NCBI GenBank assembly: GCA_031291825.1
Contig: JARLIG010000012.1
Span: forward strand, 1-44,987
Origin: Minisyncoccota bacterium
GTDB taxonomy: Bacteria; Patescibacteriota; Minisyncoccia; Phycocordibacterales; UBA9973
DNA length: 44,987 nt
Direction: 5' to 3'
Positions 32,648 through 40,021 of the stretch are shown piece by piece. The notes under the pieces are model-generated. The model saw only the letters and a list, made by a program, of their open reading frames with translations, did no database searches and had not been told where the DNA came from. How positions within the stretch are numbered: position 1 is the first letter of the stretch; every line of letters starts with the position of its first letter. Made by a program: the position numbers and the translations under genes.

Positions 32648-33379
32648 CTAGTTTTTAATAACGTCTGCAACAACACCCATATGATCACTCACACCATCTA
32701 CCAATTTCACATTTAAAGCTGTGTAGCTTGGGGTCGTAAATAAGCCATCAACCATAAATTGTATACCTTTAACCCTATGTAAGTTCTGGTCAATACTTGT
32801 CTGATATTCTGAAGGAATATTGTCTTTGTACTTCTGTGCCAAACGGCCAAAGGTTTCACCTCCACGCGGAGCGTTCGTATCACCACAAAGAACAAACTCT
32901 CCAAGCATATCAAGCTGAGAGATTAAAGCATCCGTAACTTCTAGTTGGAAGGGACTGACAGATCCTTTATCTGTGACTGGTAAATGGGTTGTTACAAATT
33001 TATAGATTAGGCTATCATTACCTTTTGTGTCTATCCACGCAAGTGCGTAATTCTTCTGAGGGTCGTTTACGTATTCTTCAAAAGGTCTCAGAATATTCTC
33101 TTCTTTTCCGTAATAGAATACCGAACCCGAAGTAACGATGTTTTTAGCAAAGATACCTACTCCTTGTTTCTTGCCCATCAGTGTCGGATATTGTACTGGA
33201 TTTTTCCAATAGCTCACTGGTCGGTATATGCACTCAAAACCCAGTTCTTTCTTGAACATTTCAACATCTTCTTCTAGTAATTCTTGCATACAAATAACGT
33301 CAGCGTTCTCTCTTTTCAGGAATGCTAGAACGAGATCGGTGTGAAAATTACTTTCGATATTAACAGATATTAGTTTCAT
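32648..33379 (-). CDS. endonuclease/exonuclease/phosphatase (EEP) family protein
   Basis: 243 residues with the metal-dependent EEP motifs: MKLISVNIESN (Asn), ICMQELL (Glu), VTTHLPV (His), LCGDTNAPRGG (Asp and Asn), and VSDHMGV (Asp-His). Such enzymes cut nucleic acids or phosphoesters. The start could be ATG 33379 or 33388 (adds MPY); both lie just after a tRNA 3' fragment, and a longer frame would translate that fragment. Co-directional with the serine hydrolase. Its substrate is unknown. Confidence 0.8.
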   Translation of the reverse strand: MKLISVNIESNFHTDLVLAFLKRENADVICMQELLEEDVEMFKKELGFECIYRPVSYWKNPVQYPTLMGKKQGVGIFAKNIVTSGSVFYYGKEENILRPFEEYVNDPQKNYALAWIDTKGNDSLIYKFVTTHLPVTDKGSVSPFQLEVTDALISQLDMLGEFVLCGDTNAPRGGETFGRLAQKYKDNIPSEYQTSIDQNLHRVKGIQFMVDGLFTTPSYTALNVKLVDGVSDHMGVVADVIKN

Positions 33380-33397
33380 ATATGGCATTTTGACCCA

Positions 33398-33415
33398 GAG
33401 GTAGGGATCGAACCT
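33398..33415 (-). repeat. tRNA-Asn 3'-end fragment (att-like direct repeat)
   Basis: Eighteen bases (GAGGTAGGGATCGAACCT on the plus strand) are identical to 33570-33587 in the T-arm/acceptor of tRNA-Asn, in the same orientation, 172 bp apart. The flanking sequence here does not fold as a tRNA. This is what an integrase att site left by insertion at a tRNA 3' end looks like. Confidence 0.7.
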
Positions 33416-33460
33416 CTGAACGTTATACAAATAAAAGATATTTTCTAAAACGACCATTTT

Positions 33461-33553
33461 GACGGAGACGGGGCGGATTTCTCGGTGTACCGTCCCCGTC
33501 CTAGACCCATATTTTACTTAAGATGCTACTGACGGGGACAGGTCACTTGCACC
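33461..33553. repeat. REP/MITE-like inverted repeats
   Basis: GGTGTACCGTCCCCGTC (33484-33500) and its inverted relative GACGGGGACAGGTCACTTGC plus ACC (33531-33553) share the GGTGYA...CC...GTCCCCGTC pattern, and GACGGGGCGG at 33468-33477 can pair with the first copy. GC-rich in an AT-rich setting. Looks like a REP pair of the kind mobilised by RAYT transposases; no transposase is in this window. It fills the gap between the tRNA fragment and tRNA-Asn. Confidence 0.6.
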
Positions 33554-33564
33554 AAATTTGTCTG

Positions 33565-33636
33565 CTCGGGAGGTAGGGATCGAACCTACGACCAATCGCT
33601 TAACAGGCGACCGCTCTACCGCTGAGCTACTCCCGA
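33565..33636 (-). tRNA. tRNA-Asn (GTT)
   Basis: A full cloverleaf of 72 bases: acceptor TCGGGAG with CTCCCGA, D arm GCTC/GAGC, anticodon loop CTGTTAA (GTT), T arm GTAGG/CCTAC with TTCGATC loop, and discriminator G. CCA is not encoded. Its 3' end carries the 18-base sequence repeated at 33398. Confidence 0.96.
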
Positions 33637-33712
33637 ATTCATTGTTCAATAATGAACTTCTATCATACTAACAGAAATTACAGAAAAAACAACCAGAAAA
33701 ACCCTCTAAAAT

Positions 33713-33740
33713 TTGCATTATTAGTAAAATGAGATAGAAT
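33713..33740 (+). promoter_or_regulatory. promoter of tRNA-Ala
   Basis: TTGCAT (33713-33718), a 16-base spacer and TAGAAT (33735-33740), 16 bases before the mature 5' end. Confidence 0.6.
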
Positions 33741-33756
33741 ATCTCTGTTAGCTTTT

Positions 33757-33829
33757 GGGCCGTTAGCTCATCTGGTAGAGCACCTCATTTGCAATGAGGG
33801 GGTGGCAGGTTCGAGTCCTGTACGGTCCA
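33757..33829 (+). tRNA. tRNA-Ala (TGC)
   Basis: 73 bases: acceptor GGGCCGT with ACGGTCC, D arm GCTC/GAGC, anticodon arm CCTCA-TTTGCAA-TGAGG (TGC), T arm GCAGG/CCTGT with TTCGAGT, discriminator A. CCA is not encoded. Confidence 0.96.
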
Positions 33830-33837
33830 CAAATTAA

Positions 33838-33867
33838 AATAGCCCTCGCTTGAGGGCTATTTTTTTA
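33838..33867. terminator. bidirectional terminator of tRNA-Ala and glnA
   Basis: AATAGCCCTC and GAGGGCTATT form a 10-bp stem around GCTT, followed by a T7 run on the plus strand and by TTTT on the minus strand. It lies directly between tRNA-Ala and the glnA stop. Confidence 0.9.
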
Positions 33868-33869
33868 TT

Positions 33870-35306
33870 TTAGAATTTATTCCAAAGCACTTGGTTGGTC
33901 ACTTCGTGATGATAAAGCACTTCTGAAGGTTTGATGATGGCACCCAAAGCTTTCGGACTGCGGTCCGCAGCAGCTTGTTTATATTCAGCGTATTTTTCCT
34001 GATTGGTTCTGTGTAAAATTTTACCGATAAAGTCACTGGCCTTGAAAAACTTAATGGCATCGTTGATATTATCCGGTAAGACTCGCACTCGGTCTCGCTT
34101 ATCTTTATCTTTGACGAGCGGCGTACCCTCCAAGCCTGTTTTTAAAATTGTCAGCATCACTAAATAAGGATTAGCATCTGGAGCAACCGAACGCACTTCG
34201 ATACGAGTGGAGCGTTCATTACCGACAGGAATACGAATCATTGAGCCTCGGTCAATAGCCGAAACTTTGATTTGGTTTGGGGCTTCAAAGTGCGGGTCAA
34301 GTCGGCGGTAAGAGTTTACGCTCGGATTTAAGGTCAGGCAAATCTCGGAAGCATGATTTAAAATACGGGAGACGAAATCCCAAGCGATTTTTGATAAACC
34401 ATCATTCCCTTTTGGTTCATAAAATATATTTTTCCCATTTTTCGAGAGCGAAATATTTGTGTGCATACCAGAACCATTGATGCCGACAACTGGCTTCGGT
34501 AAAAAAGTCGCGGTCATGCCGAGGTTGTTGGCAACCTGACGAGAGACGAGTTTGTAAAGTTGAATATTGTCTGCTGCGCGCAAAACATCTGAGTAAGAAA
34601 AATTCATTTCAAACTGTGATGGTGCAACTTCTGGATGGTCCTTTTCATTCTTAAATCCCATTGCTCTTTGCGCTTCTGCGGCTCGGTCGATAAATTGACG
34701 CAAACGGTCTAATGGTAACGAATGATAATATCCGCCAGTAGAAATAAGATTAAAACCTTTTTCACTATATGCTTGTTCGGCATTGATGCCATCAACTAAA
34801 AATCCTTCTACCTCAGCAGAGGCATTGGCAATCAAACCACTTTTTTTCTTTATCTGCTGTGTGTAAAGTTTGAGCTGTCCACGAAAATCAGAAACATAAG
34901 GGGCACGGTCGCGGTCTAGCACATCAGCAAACATCACAACTTTTCCAGGTCCAAAAATATCCGAAGGTAAAAAGCGAATACTGCTCCAGTCTGCATCTAG
35001 TCGTAAATCGGATTCATGCTGTTGACTAAACCCACGAATAGAAGAACCATCAAAAGTTAAATTATTTACCGAATCAAGGAAAAATTTTTTATCATAATCG
35101 AGCATATGGAAACGTCCTTCGATGTCAGTAAAACAAATCGTAATAGCTTTGATCCTTTTTTCTTTTTGTAAATATAGACGATATTCTTTTTCAAGCATAT
35201 TTGCACTCAACTTCTCTGCTTGTTCTTTCACCTTCAAATTCATTACCTCTAGCTCATCATAAGGGATCTCTAAAAAATTCTTTAATGCTTTATTTATATC
35301 AACCAT
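33870..35306 (-). CDS. glnA: glutamine synthetase type I
   Basis: 478 residues: TFDGSSIRGF near residue 85, ASAEVEGFLVDG metal-site region, PSQFEMNFSY, NGSGMHTNISL, NPSVNSYRRLDPHFEAPNQI, and EVRSVAPDANPY. It makes glutamine from glutamate, ammonia and ATP. The N-terminal ~45 residues before KAITICFTD form an extra charged helix. No tyrosine adenylylation site of the usual NLYxLP type is seen, so it may be of the unadenylylated kind. Single gene, with its own promoter at 35337-35364. Confidence 0.93.
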   Translation of the reverse strand: MVDINKALKNFLEIPYDELEVMNLKVKEQAEKLSANMLEKEYRLYLQKEKRIKAITICFTDIEGRFHMLDYDKKFFLDSVNNLTFDGSSIRGFSQQHESDLRLDADWSSIRFLPSDIFGPGKVVMFADVLDRDRAPYVSDFRGQLKLYTQQIKKKSGLIANASAEVEGFLVDGINAEQAYSEKGFNLISTGGYYHSLPLDRLRQFIDRAAEAQRAMGFKNEKDHPEVAPSQFEMNFSYSDVLRAADNIQLYKLVSRQVANNLGMTATFLPKPVVGINGSGMHTNISLSKNGKNIFYEPKGNDGLSKIAWDFVSRILNHASEICLTLNPSVNSYRRLDPHFEAPNQIKVSAIDRGSMIRIPVGNERSTRIEVRSVAPDANPYLVMLTILKTGLEGTPLVKDKDKRDRVRVLPDNINDAIKFFKASDFIGKILHRTNQEKYAEYKQAAADRSPKALGAIIKPSEVLYHHEVTNQVLWNKF

Positions 35307-35334
35307 ATACTTTTTATGTTAGATTTATAAAGAA

Positions 35335-35364
35335 TTAGTATAAAAATATACTAACTTAAGTTAA
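35335..35364 (-). promoter_or_regulatory. glnA promoter with inverted repeats
   Basis: On the minus strand TTAACT (35359-35364), a 16-base spacer and TATACT (35337-35342). The region carries two inverted repeats, TTAGTATA-AAAA-TATACTAA (35335-35354) and TAACTTAAGTTA (35352-35363), that overlap the -10 and -35 and could bind a regulator. Confidence 0.55.
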
Positions 35365-35402
35365 ATATATAACATATTAACATGAAAAGCCAGTGAAGGA
35401 CC

Positions 35403-35482
35403 CAAAACAAAAGACGTCCCGAAGGACGTCTTTTGCGGCACATATATTGTTTACGATAAATGTAAGCATCACTTACACTCAC
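35403..35482 (-). ncRNA. candidate small RNA between rnpB and glnA
   Basis: On the minus strand a full promoter (35489-35517) would start an ~80-nt RNA near 35482. The RNA has a TGTAAG-N5-CTTACA hairpin, an unpaired AU-rich middle, and a 12-bp end stem around the stable UUCG tetraloop (35408-35435), then TTTTG-type T run. No coding frame with a start and RBS is visible. It ends ~100 bases before glnA, which has its own promoter. Untested and not matched to a named family. Confidence 0.5.
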
Positions 35483-35488
35483 ACAGGT

Positions 35489-35517
35489 AGTATAGCACAC
35501 TTGCAAAAAAAATGCAA
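35489..35517 (-). promoter_or_regulatory. strong promoter with extended -10 for candidate sRNA
   Basis: On the minus strand TTGCAT (35512-35517), exactly 17 bases, then TGC-TATACT (35489-35494). The spacer includes an ACTTGCA/TGCAAGT inverted repeat flanking a T8 run. Confidence 0.6.
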
Positions 35518-35526
35518 GTAGAGCAG

Positions 35527-35554
35527 AAAAATCCTCTCTTGCGAGAGGATTTTT
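35527..35554 (-). terminator. rnpB terminator
   Basis: AAAAATCCTCTC and GAGAGGATTTTT form a 12-bp stem around a four-base loop, seven bases past the RNase P RNA 3' end. Confidence 0.88.
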
Positions 35555-35560
35555 CATGTT

Positions 35561-35931
35561 TCTGTCTTGTATCTATAAGCCGAATTTTGTCTCTCAACTT
35601 TCGTTGAAACGATGACAATTTGTCTAGGCACGCCATTGCTGGAATGCTCGAGCGATTCTCCCCAATTCACCCCGCCGAGGCGGGGCAAAGTCAGGGCACG
35701 ATCTTGCACAGAGGTAAGGATTTAGCCGTTTCACCCTAGTGTTACCACTAGATTATTCCGACCGAAATCGGAACCATAGCCTTTCGGCATTTGCGTCTCT
35801 GCTCGCACCTATGCATTGCTGCACACGGGAGTTACCCGCTACCCTGCTCCCCGACATTACGTCGGGGCTGTGTTCGGACTTTCCTCCCCATGGTTTTTAC
35901 GCCACAGAGTAGCCATCCAATACAGGACCAA
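35561..35931 (-). ncRNA. rnpB: RNase P RNA (class A)
   Basis: The minus strand contains the universal P4 core GGGGAGGAAAGTCCGAACAC near the 5' end and AAATTCGGCTTATAGA near the 3' end, with GC-rich helices between (CCCCGAC/GTCGGGG, CCCCGCC/GGCGGGG) and the GGTGAAACGG element. It processes tRNA 5' ends. TACAAT sits at 35935-35940 just before the 5' end, and a terminator follows. Ends are approximate within a few bases. Confidence 0.95.
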
Positions 35932-35950
35932 ATCATTGTACTATAAATTT

Positions 35951-36433
35951 CTAATAAGTAAACCCTACACTGTCTCCAACTTTTAGATTATTTTGGTCTG
36001 AAAAACCAGTTGGAACTTCCAAAACATATTGCGCCATCGCATCACTCGCGCCAGGACCGAAAGTGGCAGGATAGGATGCTGGAGTAGCATTTTTTTCTAT
36101 GTAGTCAATCTTCATATCTGGCGTAATCCAAATTATATCAATTGAGAAATTCATATCTGGCATCCAAAAGAGTTGTCTACCAGGTTGGTTAAAAACAAAA
36201 AGCATTCCTGTGTTTGGAGCTAGGCTTGTCATACCCGAAAGACCTTGTTCTTGTTCTGCCCCAGTCAGAGCTAAATAAACCTTCACTTCTTGTCCTCCAA
36301 TCTCTATAGATTTTATATTACTAGGAATATTTAGTGCGGTATCTTTTGCAGAATGGCTAATCAGGAAAAATCCTGCTAGAAAAAAAATCACAATAAACAA
36401 AATAGAAAAAAGTATTTTATTTTTATGTTTCAT
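35951..36433 (-). CDS. membrane-anchored DUF192 protein
   Basis: 160 residues: an N-terminal anchor (ILFSILFIVIFFLAGFFLI), then DUF192 with EQGLSGMTSLAPNTGMLFVF, FWMPDMNFSIDIIWI, and a closing VLEVPTGF. Family of small exported beta-barrel-like proteins of unknown role. It is last in the leftward run after the decarboxylase-like gene, three bases downstream of its stop. Confidence 0.85.
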   Translation of the reverse strand: MKHKNKILFSILFIVIFFLAGFFLISHSAKDTALNIPSNIKSIEIGGQEVKVYLALTGAEQEQGLSGMTSLAPNTGMLFVFNQPGRQLFWMPDMNFSIDIIWITPDMKIDYIEKNATPASYPATFGPGASDAMAQYVLEVPTGFSDQNNLKVGDSVGFTY

Positions 36434-36436
36434 GGG

Positions 36437-37831
36437 CTATTTATGGTCTCCGTTCCAACCAAAAAGTTTGCCAATAGATTCAGCATTTTCTCTTTTGCGA
36501 GCAATTTGCACAGTTCCATCCTTAACTACGATTTTCATCGGAGCAGAGAGCAAACAGTGATGTGAAGCCAAACCATCCTGATAAGCTCCAGTGTCGAGTA
36601 AGGCAATATATTGGTCTTGGTCTTCGTGAAGTTTAGGGAGAAGAATATAATTTCCTCCAGCTGTATACTTGTCATCTGAATCACAAGTGCTGCCCGCAAG
36701 CCAGGTTGTCCAAAGAGGGTCCTGCATGTTGTTCAATGGAATCGTATGCCATCTCTGGTGAATCGTCCAAGTATCTTTCAAGTCATTCACAAAGCTACCA
36801 TCTATGACATACCAAGCCTTTGCATTTGCTTTAGGAATCAATTTTTTTGAAATAATTTTATAAATTGTAATTTGCGCCGGGTCGACAATATACCAGCCCC
36901 ATTCAACTATCAAATTGGGGTGTTTAATTTCAGCTTTGTCTGCTAAAGTTTTTAGCAACTTTACTATGTTACTGGAAACAACCTTGGCTGTATAAAACTT
37001 TTTCTTTTCATGGGAAATACCAAATCCCCCTCCGATATCCAACGTATCTAAAGAAGGATGTATTTTTTGTAATTGAGCATAAATACTAAATCCATGCTTG
37101 ACCGCTTCTAAAATACTTTTTTGAGTTTTGATCTGTGAGCCCATGTGATAATGCATTATCTTTAAATTTTTTATTCTGGACAGGTCTAGCACATCTTTTT
37201 CCGACAAACCGAAACGGTCAAATTTTTTATCCCAATGTGTATCAGCTTTTATTGACAAATCCACACGTACTCCAATATCACCTTTGTATTTTACAAGTCT
37301 GTCCACCTCCTCAGGACCTTCAATTATTGGAACGATGTTCATACCCTTACCACGCAATTCTTCGATTAAGTCCAAGTATTGATCTGTCTTTGGACCGTTG
37401 CAAAGCACGCGAATTTTGCTGTTAAATCTTTCCCCCTCCCAAAGCTTTTTTACAATCCAAAGCTCGTTGGCAGATGTGACTTCCAGGTTAGCTCCCTCTG
37501 AAATCAGAGGGAGAACAAATTCCTTATTTTGATTCACTTTCATCGGATAGTGATAAGAAAATTTTCCCTTATAGTTATATATTTTTATATAAGCCTGAAA
37601 ATAACCGATTAAATCTTTAAGTCGGTCTTCTAGTACAAAAGGGAAAATCACTTGCAGTGGTGTGCCATACTTACGAGCTAGGTCATATAGATTGTAAACA
37701 TGGTGACCTTCGTTGGCCAACAATTCTCCATCCTTACTAATATCCAAAAACTGAGTATTAAATTCTTCTGCTCCGAGTTTCCAAAACTTCTTCCAGTTTT
37801 TGCCTTTTCTTTTTATTTTTTTCGTGGCCAT
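36437..37831 (-). CDS. arginine-decarboxylase-like PLP enzyme (fold III)
   Basis: 464 residues. YHYPMKVNQNKEFV holds the PLP lysine in the SpeA-type YPxKVNQ motif; HYHMGSQI, LDIGGGFGI and TCDSDDKY match later family motifs. It is much shorter than SpeA (~630-660 residues), and lacks its insertion domain. Probably a decarboxylase of arginine or a related amino acid; family is sure, substrate is not. Start at ATG 37831; a longer frame would run into the hairpin repeat at 37876. It precedes the DUF192 gene by three bases. Confidence 0.72.
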   Translation of the reverse strand: MATKKIKRKGKNWKKFWKLGAEEFNTQFLDISKDGELLANEGHHVYNLYDLARKYGTPLQVIFPFVLEDRLKDLIGYFQAYIKIYNYKGKFSYHYPMKVNQNKEFVLPLISEGANLEVTSANELWIVKKLWEGERFNSKIRVLCNGPKTDQYLDLIEELRGKGMNIVPIIEGPEEVDRLVKYKGDIGVRVDLSIKADTHWDKKFDRFGLSEKDVLDLSRIKNLKIMHYHMGSQIKTQKSILEAVKHGFSIYAQLQKIHPSLDTLDIGGGFGISHEKKKFYTAKVVSSNIVKLLKTLADKAEIKHPNLIVEWGWYIVDPAQITIYKIISKKLIPKANAKAWYVIDGSFVNDLKDTWTIHQRWHTIPLNNMQDPLWTTWLAGSTCDSDDKYTAGGNYILLPKLHEDQDQYIALLDTGAYQDGLASHHCLLSAPMKIVVKDGTVQIARKRENAESIGKLFGWNGDHK

Positions 37832-37875
37832 TAAATTAAAATTAGTATAGCAACTGTCAAAAAAATGTAAAGGTT

Positions 37876-37917
37876 CCAGACGTTGGACATCTGCTAAAGC
37901 AGGTGTCCAACGTCTCA
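37876..37917. repeat. nested-palindrome hairpin repeat, copy 3
   Basis: Arms AGACGTTGGACATCTGC (37878-37894) and GCAGGTGTCCAACGTCT (37899-37915) pair at 16 of 17 positions with a TAAA loop. It lies between tgt and the decarboxylase-like gene, and its outer edge includes the tgt stop codon. Confidence 0.9.
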
Positions 37918-39108
37918 TAAATACCCTTTTAGAAAATCGTCTTTAAACGCAAAAAAATTATCATCGAGAATTGATTGTCGAATATTTTTCACCAGATTCA
38001 CGATAAAATACAGATTGTGAATGGAGGCCAAGGTTCCCGCCAACATTTCTTTACCATGAAAAAGATGTGCCACATAAGCGCGAGAATAATTTTTACAAGT
38101 ATAACACTCACAATCCTTCTCAATCGGAGAAAAATCATTTCTGAATTTTGTATTCATAATTATTATTTTCCCAGTTTTAGTATAAATGGTTCCATTCCTG
38201 CCCAGACGCGTCGGCAAAACACAATCAAATAGGTCTACTCCATTTTCTACCCCCATAAATAAATCTTCTGGCTCGCCGATGCCTAGTAAATGCCGAGGCT
38301 TTTCTTCTGGTAATATTTCATTTACCCAACGTACAGCAGTCGACATATCCTCTTTGGCAAAACTCCCGCCGATACCAAAACCGTCAAAATCTAAGCTACT
38401 TATAACCCTAGCGCTTTCTTTTCTTAATCTCTCATCTCTTCCTCCTTGAACTATTCCGAATAAAGAAATTTTTTTTTCTGAATTTAATTTCTGATGCTCT
38501 ACCAAACTACGTTCTGCCCAACGATGTGTCCGTTCCAGCGCTTCTTCTTGATATCTCAAATCTTCAGTCGGACTAGTGCATTCATCAAATGCAAAGATTA
38601 TATCTGCACCCAGATTATGCTGAATTTGAATAGATTTTTCGGGAGTAATATAGTGAATCGAACCATCCAAGTGCGACTTAAAAGAAACTCCATCTTGTCC
38701 TATTTTTGCCAGACGTGGAGCATCGCTGTCGTCAAAACGTTCTGGAATTAAAAGCGACGGGTCAGTAATTTTAGTAATTTTTGAAATATCTTTGCCGTAA
38801 GCAGCGCCAAGTGAAAAAACTTGGAAGCCACCAGAGTCAGTCATCGTCGGACCAGGCCAATTCATGAATTTACCAATGCCACCTCCATCGCGGACAATTT
38901 CATCTCCAGGCTGTAAATATAAATGATAGGTATTTCCGAGAACTACTTCTACCCCAGTAGCTTTCACTTGCTCTGGATTTAAAGATTTAATCGTTGCCTT
39001 GGTTCCAACTGCGACAAAAGCTGGAGTGTGGATTTCTCCATGCGGAGTTTTTAAAATTCCCGCTCGTCCCAAAGTACCTTTTAATTTTTTTTCAATTTTA
39101 AATTCCAT
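37915..39108 (-). CDS. tgt: queuine tRNA-ribosyltransferase
   Basis: 397 residues: GNTYHLYLQPG, MTDSGGFQVFSL with the catalytic Asp region, FDGFGIGGSFAKEDM, CVLPTRLGRNGTIYT, and zinc Cys in CECYTCKNYSRAYVAHLFHGKEM. It exchanges guanine 34 of GUN-anticodon tRNAs (such as the tRNA-Asn here) for a queuosine precursor. The ATG at 39108 is the family start; the longer frame translates the hairpin at 39125. It ends in TGA, showing that TGA is a stop in this genome. Confidence 0.95.
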   Translation of the reverse strand: MEFKIEKKLKGTLGRAGILKTPHGEIHTPAFVAVGTKATIKSLNPEQVKATGVEVVLGNTYHLYLQPGDEIVRDGGGIGKFMNWPGPTMTDSGGFQVFSLGAAYGKDISKITKITDPSLLIPERFDDSDAPRLAKIGQDGVSFKSHLDGSIHYITPEKSIQIQHNLGADIIFAFDECTSPTEDLRYQEEALERTHRWAERSLVEHQKLNSEKKISLFGIVQGGRDERLRKESARVISSLDFDGFGIGGSFAKEDMSTAVRWVNEILPEEKPRHLLGIGEPEDLFMGVENGVDLFDCVLPTRLGRNGTIYTKTGKIIIMNTKFRNDFSPIEKDCECYTCKNYSRAYVAHLFHGKEMLAGTLASIHNLYFIVNLVKNIRQSILDDNFFAFKDDFLKGYL

Positions 39109-39124
39109 TTTATTTTTGCAATCT

Positions 39125-39168
39125 CCAGACGCTCCACGTCTGTAAGCTAACAGACGTGGAGCGTCTGG
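39125..39168. repeat. nested-palindrome hairpin repeat, copy 4 (perfect)
   Basis: Arms CCAGACGCTCCACGTCTGT (39125-39143) and ACAGACGTGGAGCGTCTGG (39150-39168) are perfect 19-bp inverted repeats with a six-base loop. The inner triplet differs from other copies on both arms (CTC/GAG), a compensatory change that keeps pairing. Lies in the mreC-tgt gap. Confidence 0.93.
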
Positions 39169-39184
39169 ATGTTTATACATAGGT

Positions 39185-40021
39185 CTACTGTTCTACCTCC
39201 ACGAACTTTAACGATTGAATATTTACTGGACTCGTTAATAAAATTTTTGTCGAAGAACTGCGCGGGTCGGAAATTACTTTTTGAAAAACCGCCAGGACGT
39301 AAGAATTAACCCCGGGCAAAACTACCTGACCTCCCGCTTGGAAATTAAAATCTTTCGGCATGACCATTTCAAAATTTCCACCGCCTCGTCCGACAACTTG
39401 CACAAAAGCATTCGAAGCAGAAGGTGTTGTGGTCGACACAGTTCCATCAGCATTCAAAGAAGCAGAAATTACTGCCTCAGTAGTTTCACCTGGATTGGAA
39501 AAAAGTATCACTTTAGCAGAATCTTGATAAACATCCGAAACATTTCCAATCGGTACATTACCTAAAGCAAAAACCGTATCCCCCGTTTTCACGCCTTCTG
39601 CGACACCTGCATCAATCAATAAAATATCATATGGACTTTGGTTTGGTTTAGCTAATATAGCTGCTAAAACTATATTCGCTTTTGGGTCTTTTCTATTTAA
39701 AATTTCTTTTAAGCTGGCATTATCTGTCGCCACGGAATCATAATTCGCCATACGTGCATCATCAAAAGATACTTCCGTTTGGAGTTTCTGATTTTGGTTA
39801 TAAAGATAATTCTTGGAAACAAAATACGAACCGACACTCTGAACTTTTTCTTCAACTTTTTGCCCTAAAACTAAAACTGGATGAAAAATCACTGCACCAA
39901 CTTTTGAAAGTCCACTCCAAATACCCACGCGAAAATAAAACACAATTACCAAAAAAATCACGCAGAGCGCTATCTTTGAAAATTTTTTTCTTTTTATTTC
40001 TTTATCTAGGAGGTAACTCAT
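39185..40021 (-). CDS. mreC: rod shape-determining protein MreC
   Basis: 278 residues: a short cytosolic start, one helix (KIALCVIFLVIVFYFRVGI), a coiled coil (~60-105), and a beta-rich external part (LLIDAGVAEGVKTGDTVFA, IGNVSDVYQDSAKVILF). It links MreB to cell wall synthesis. ATG at 40021 overlaps mreB by 20 bases; an upstream TTG is less likely. Confidence 0.9.
   Translation of the reverse strand: MSYLLDKEIKRKKFSKIALCVIFLVIVFYFRVGIWSGLSKVGAVIFHPVLVLGQKVEEKVQSVGSYFVSKNYLYNQNQKLQTEVSFDDARMANYDSVATDNASLKEILNRKDPKANIVLAAILAKPNQSPYDILLIDAGVAEGVKTGDTVFALGNVPIGNVSDVYQDSAKVILFSNPGETTEAVISASLNADGTVSTTTPSASNAFVQVVGRGGGNFEMVMPKDFNFQAGGQVVLPGVNSYVLAVFQKVISDPRSSSTKILLTSPVNIQSLKFVEVEQ

Noticed and set aside
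33380-33457. N-terminal extension of the EEP protein
   Set aside because: The extra codons translate the tRNA-Asn 3' fragment; the conserved EEP fold starts at MKLISVN.
33391-33460. A second complete tRNA beside tRNA-Asn
   Set aside because: Only the T-loop and part of the acceptor match; no D arm or anticodon arm can be formed upstream.
35351-35557. 68-codon open frame on the minus strand upstream of glnA
   Set aside because: It runs through two hairpin terminators and a promoter, has no RBS, and its composition fits non-coding sequence; the region is better explained by a small RNA and terminator.
37832-37918. N-terminal extension of the decarboxylase-like gene
   Set aside because: Those codons translate the hairpin repeat and intergenic gap; family proteins do not have them.
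39109-39180. N-terminal extension of tgt
   Set aside because: It would encode hairpin copy 4; Tgt proteins begin near the ATG at 39108.
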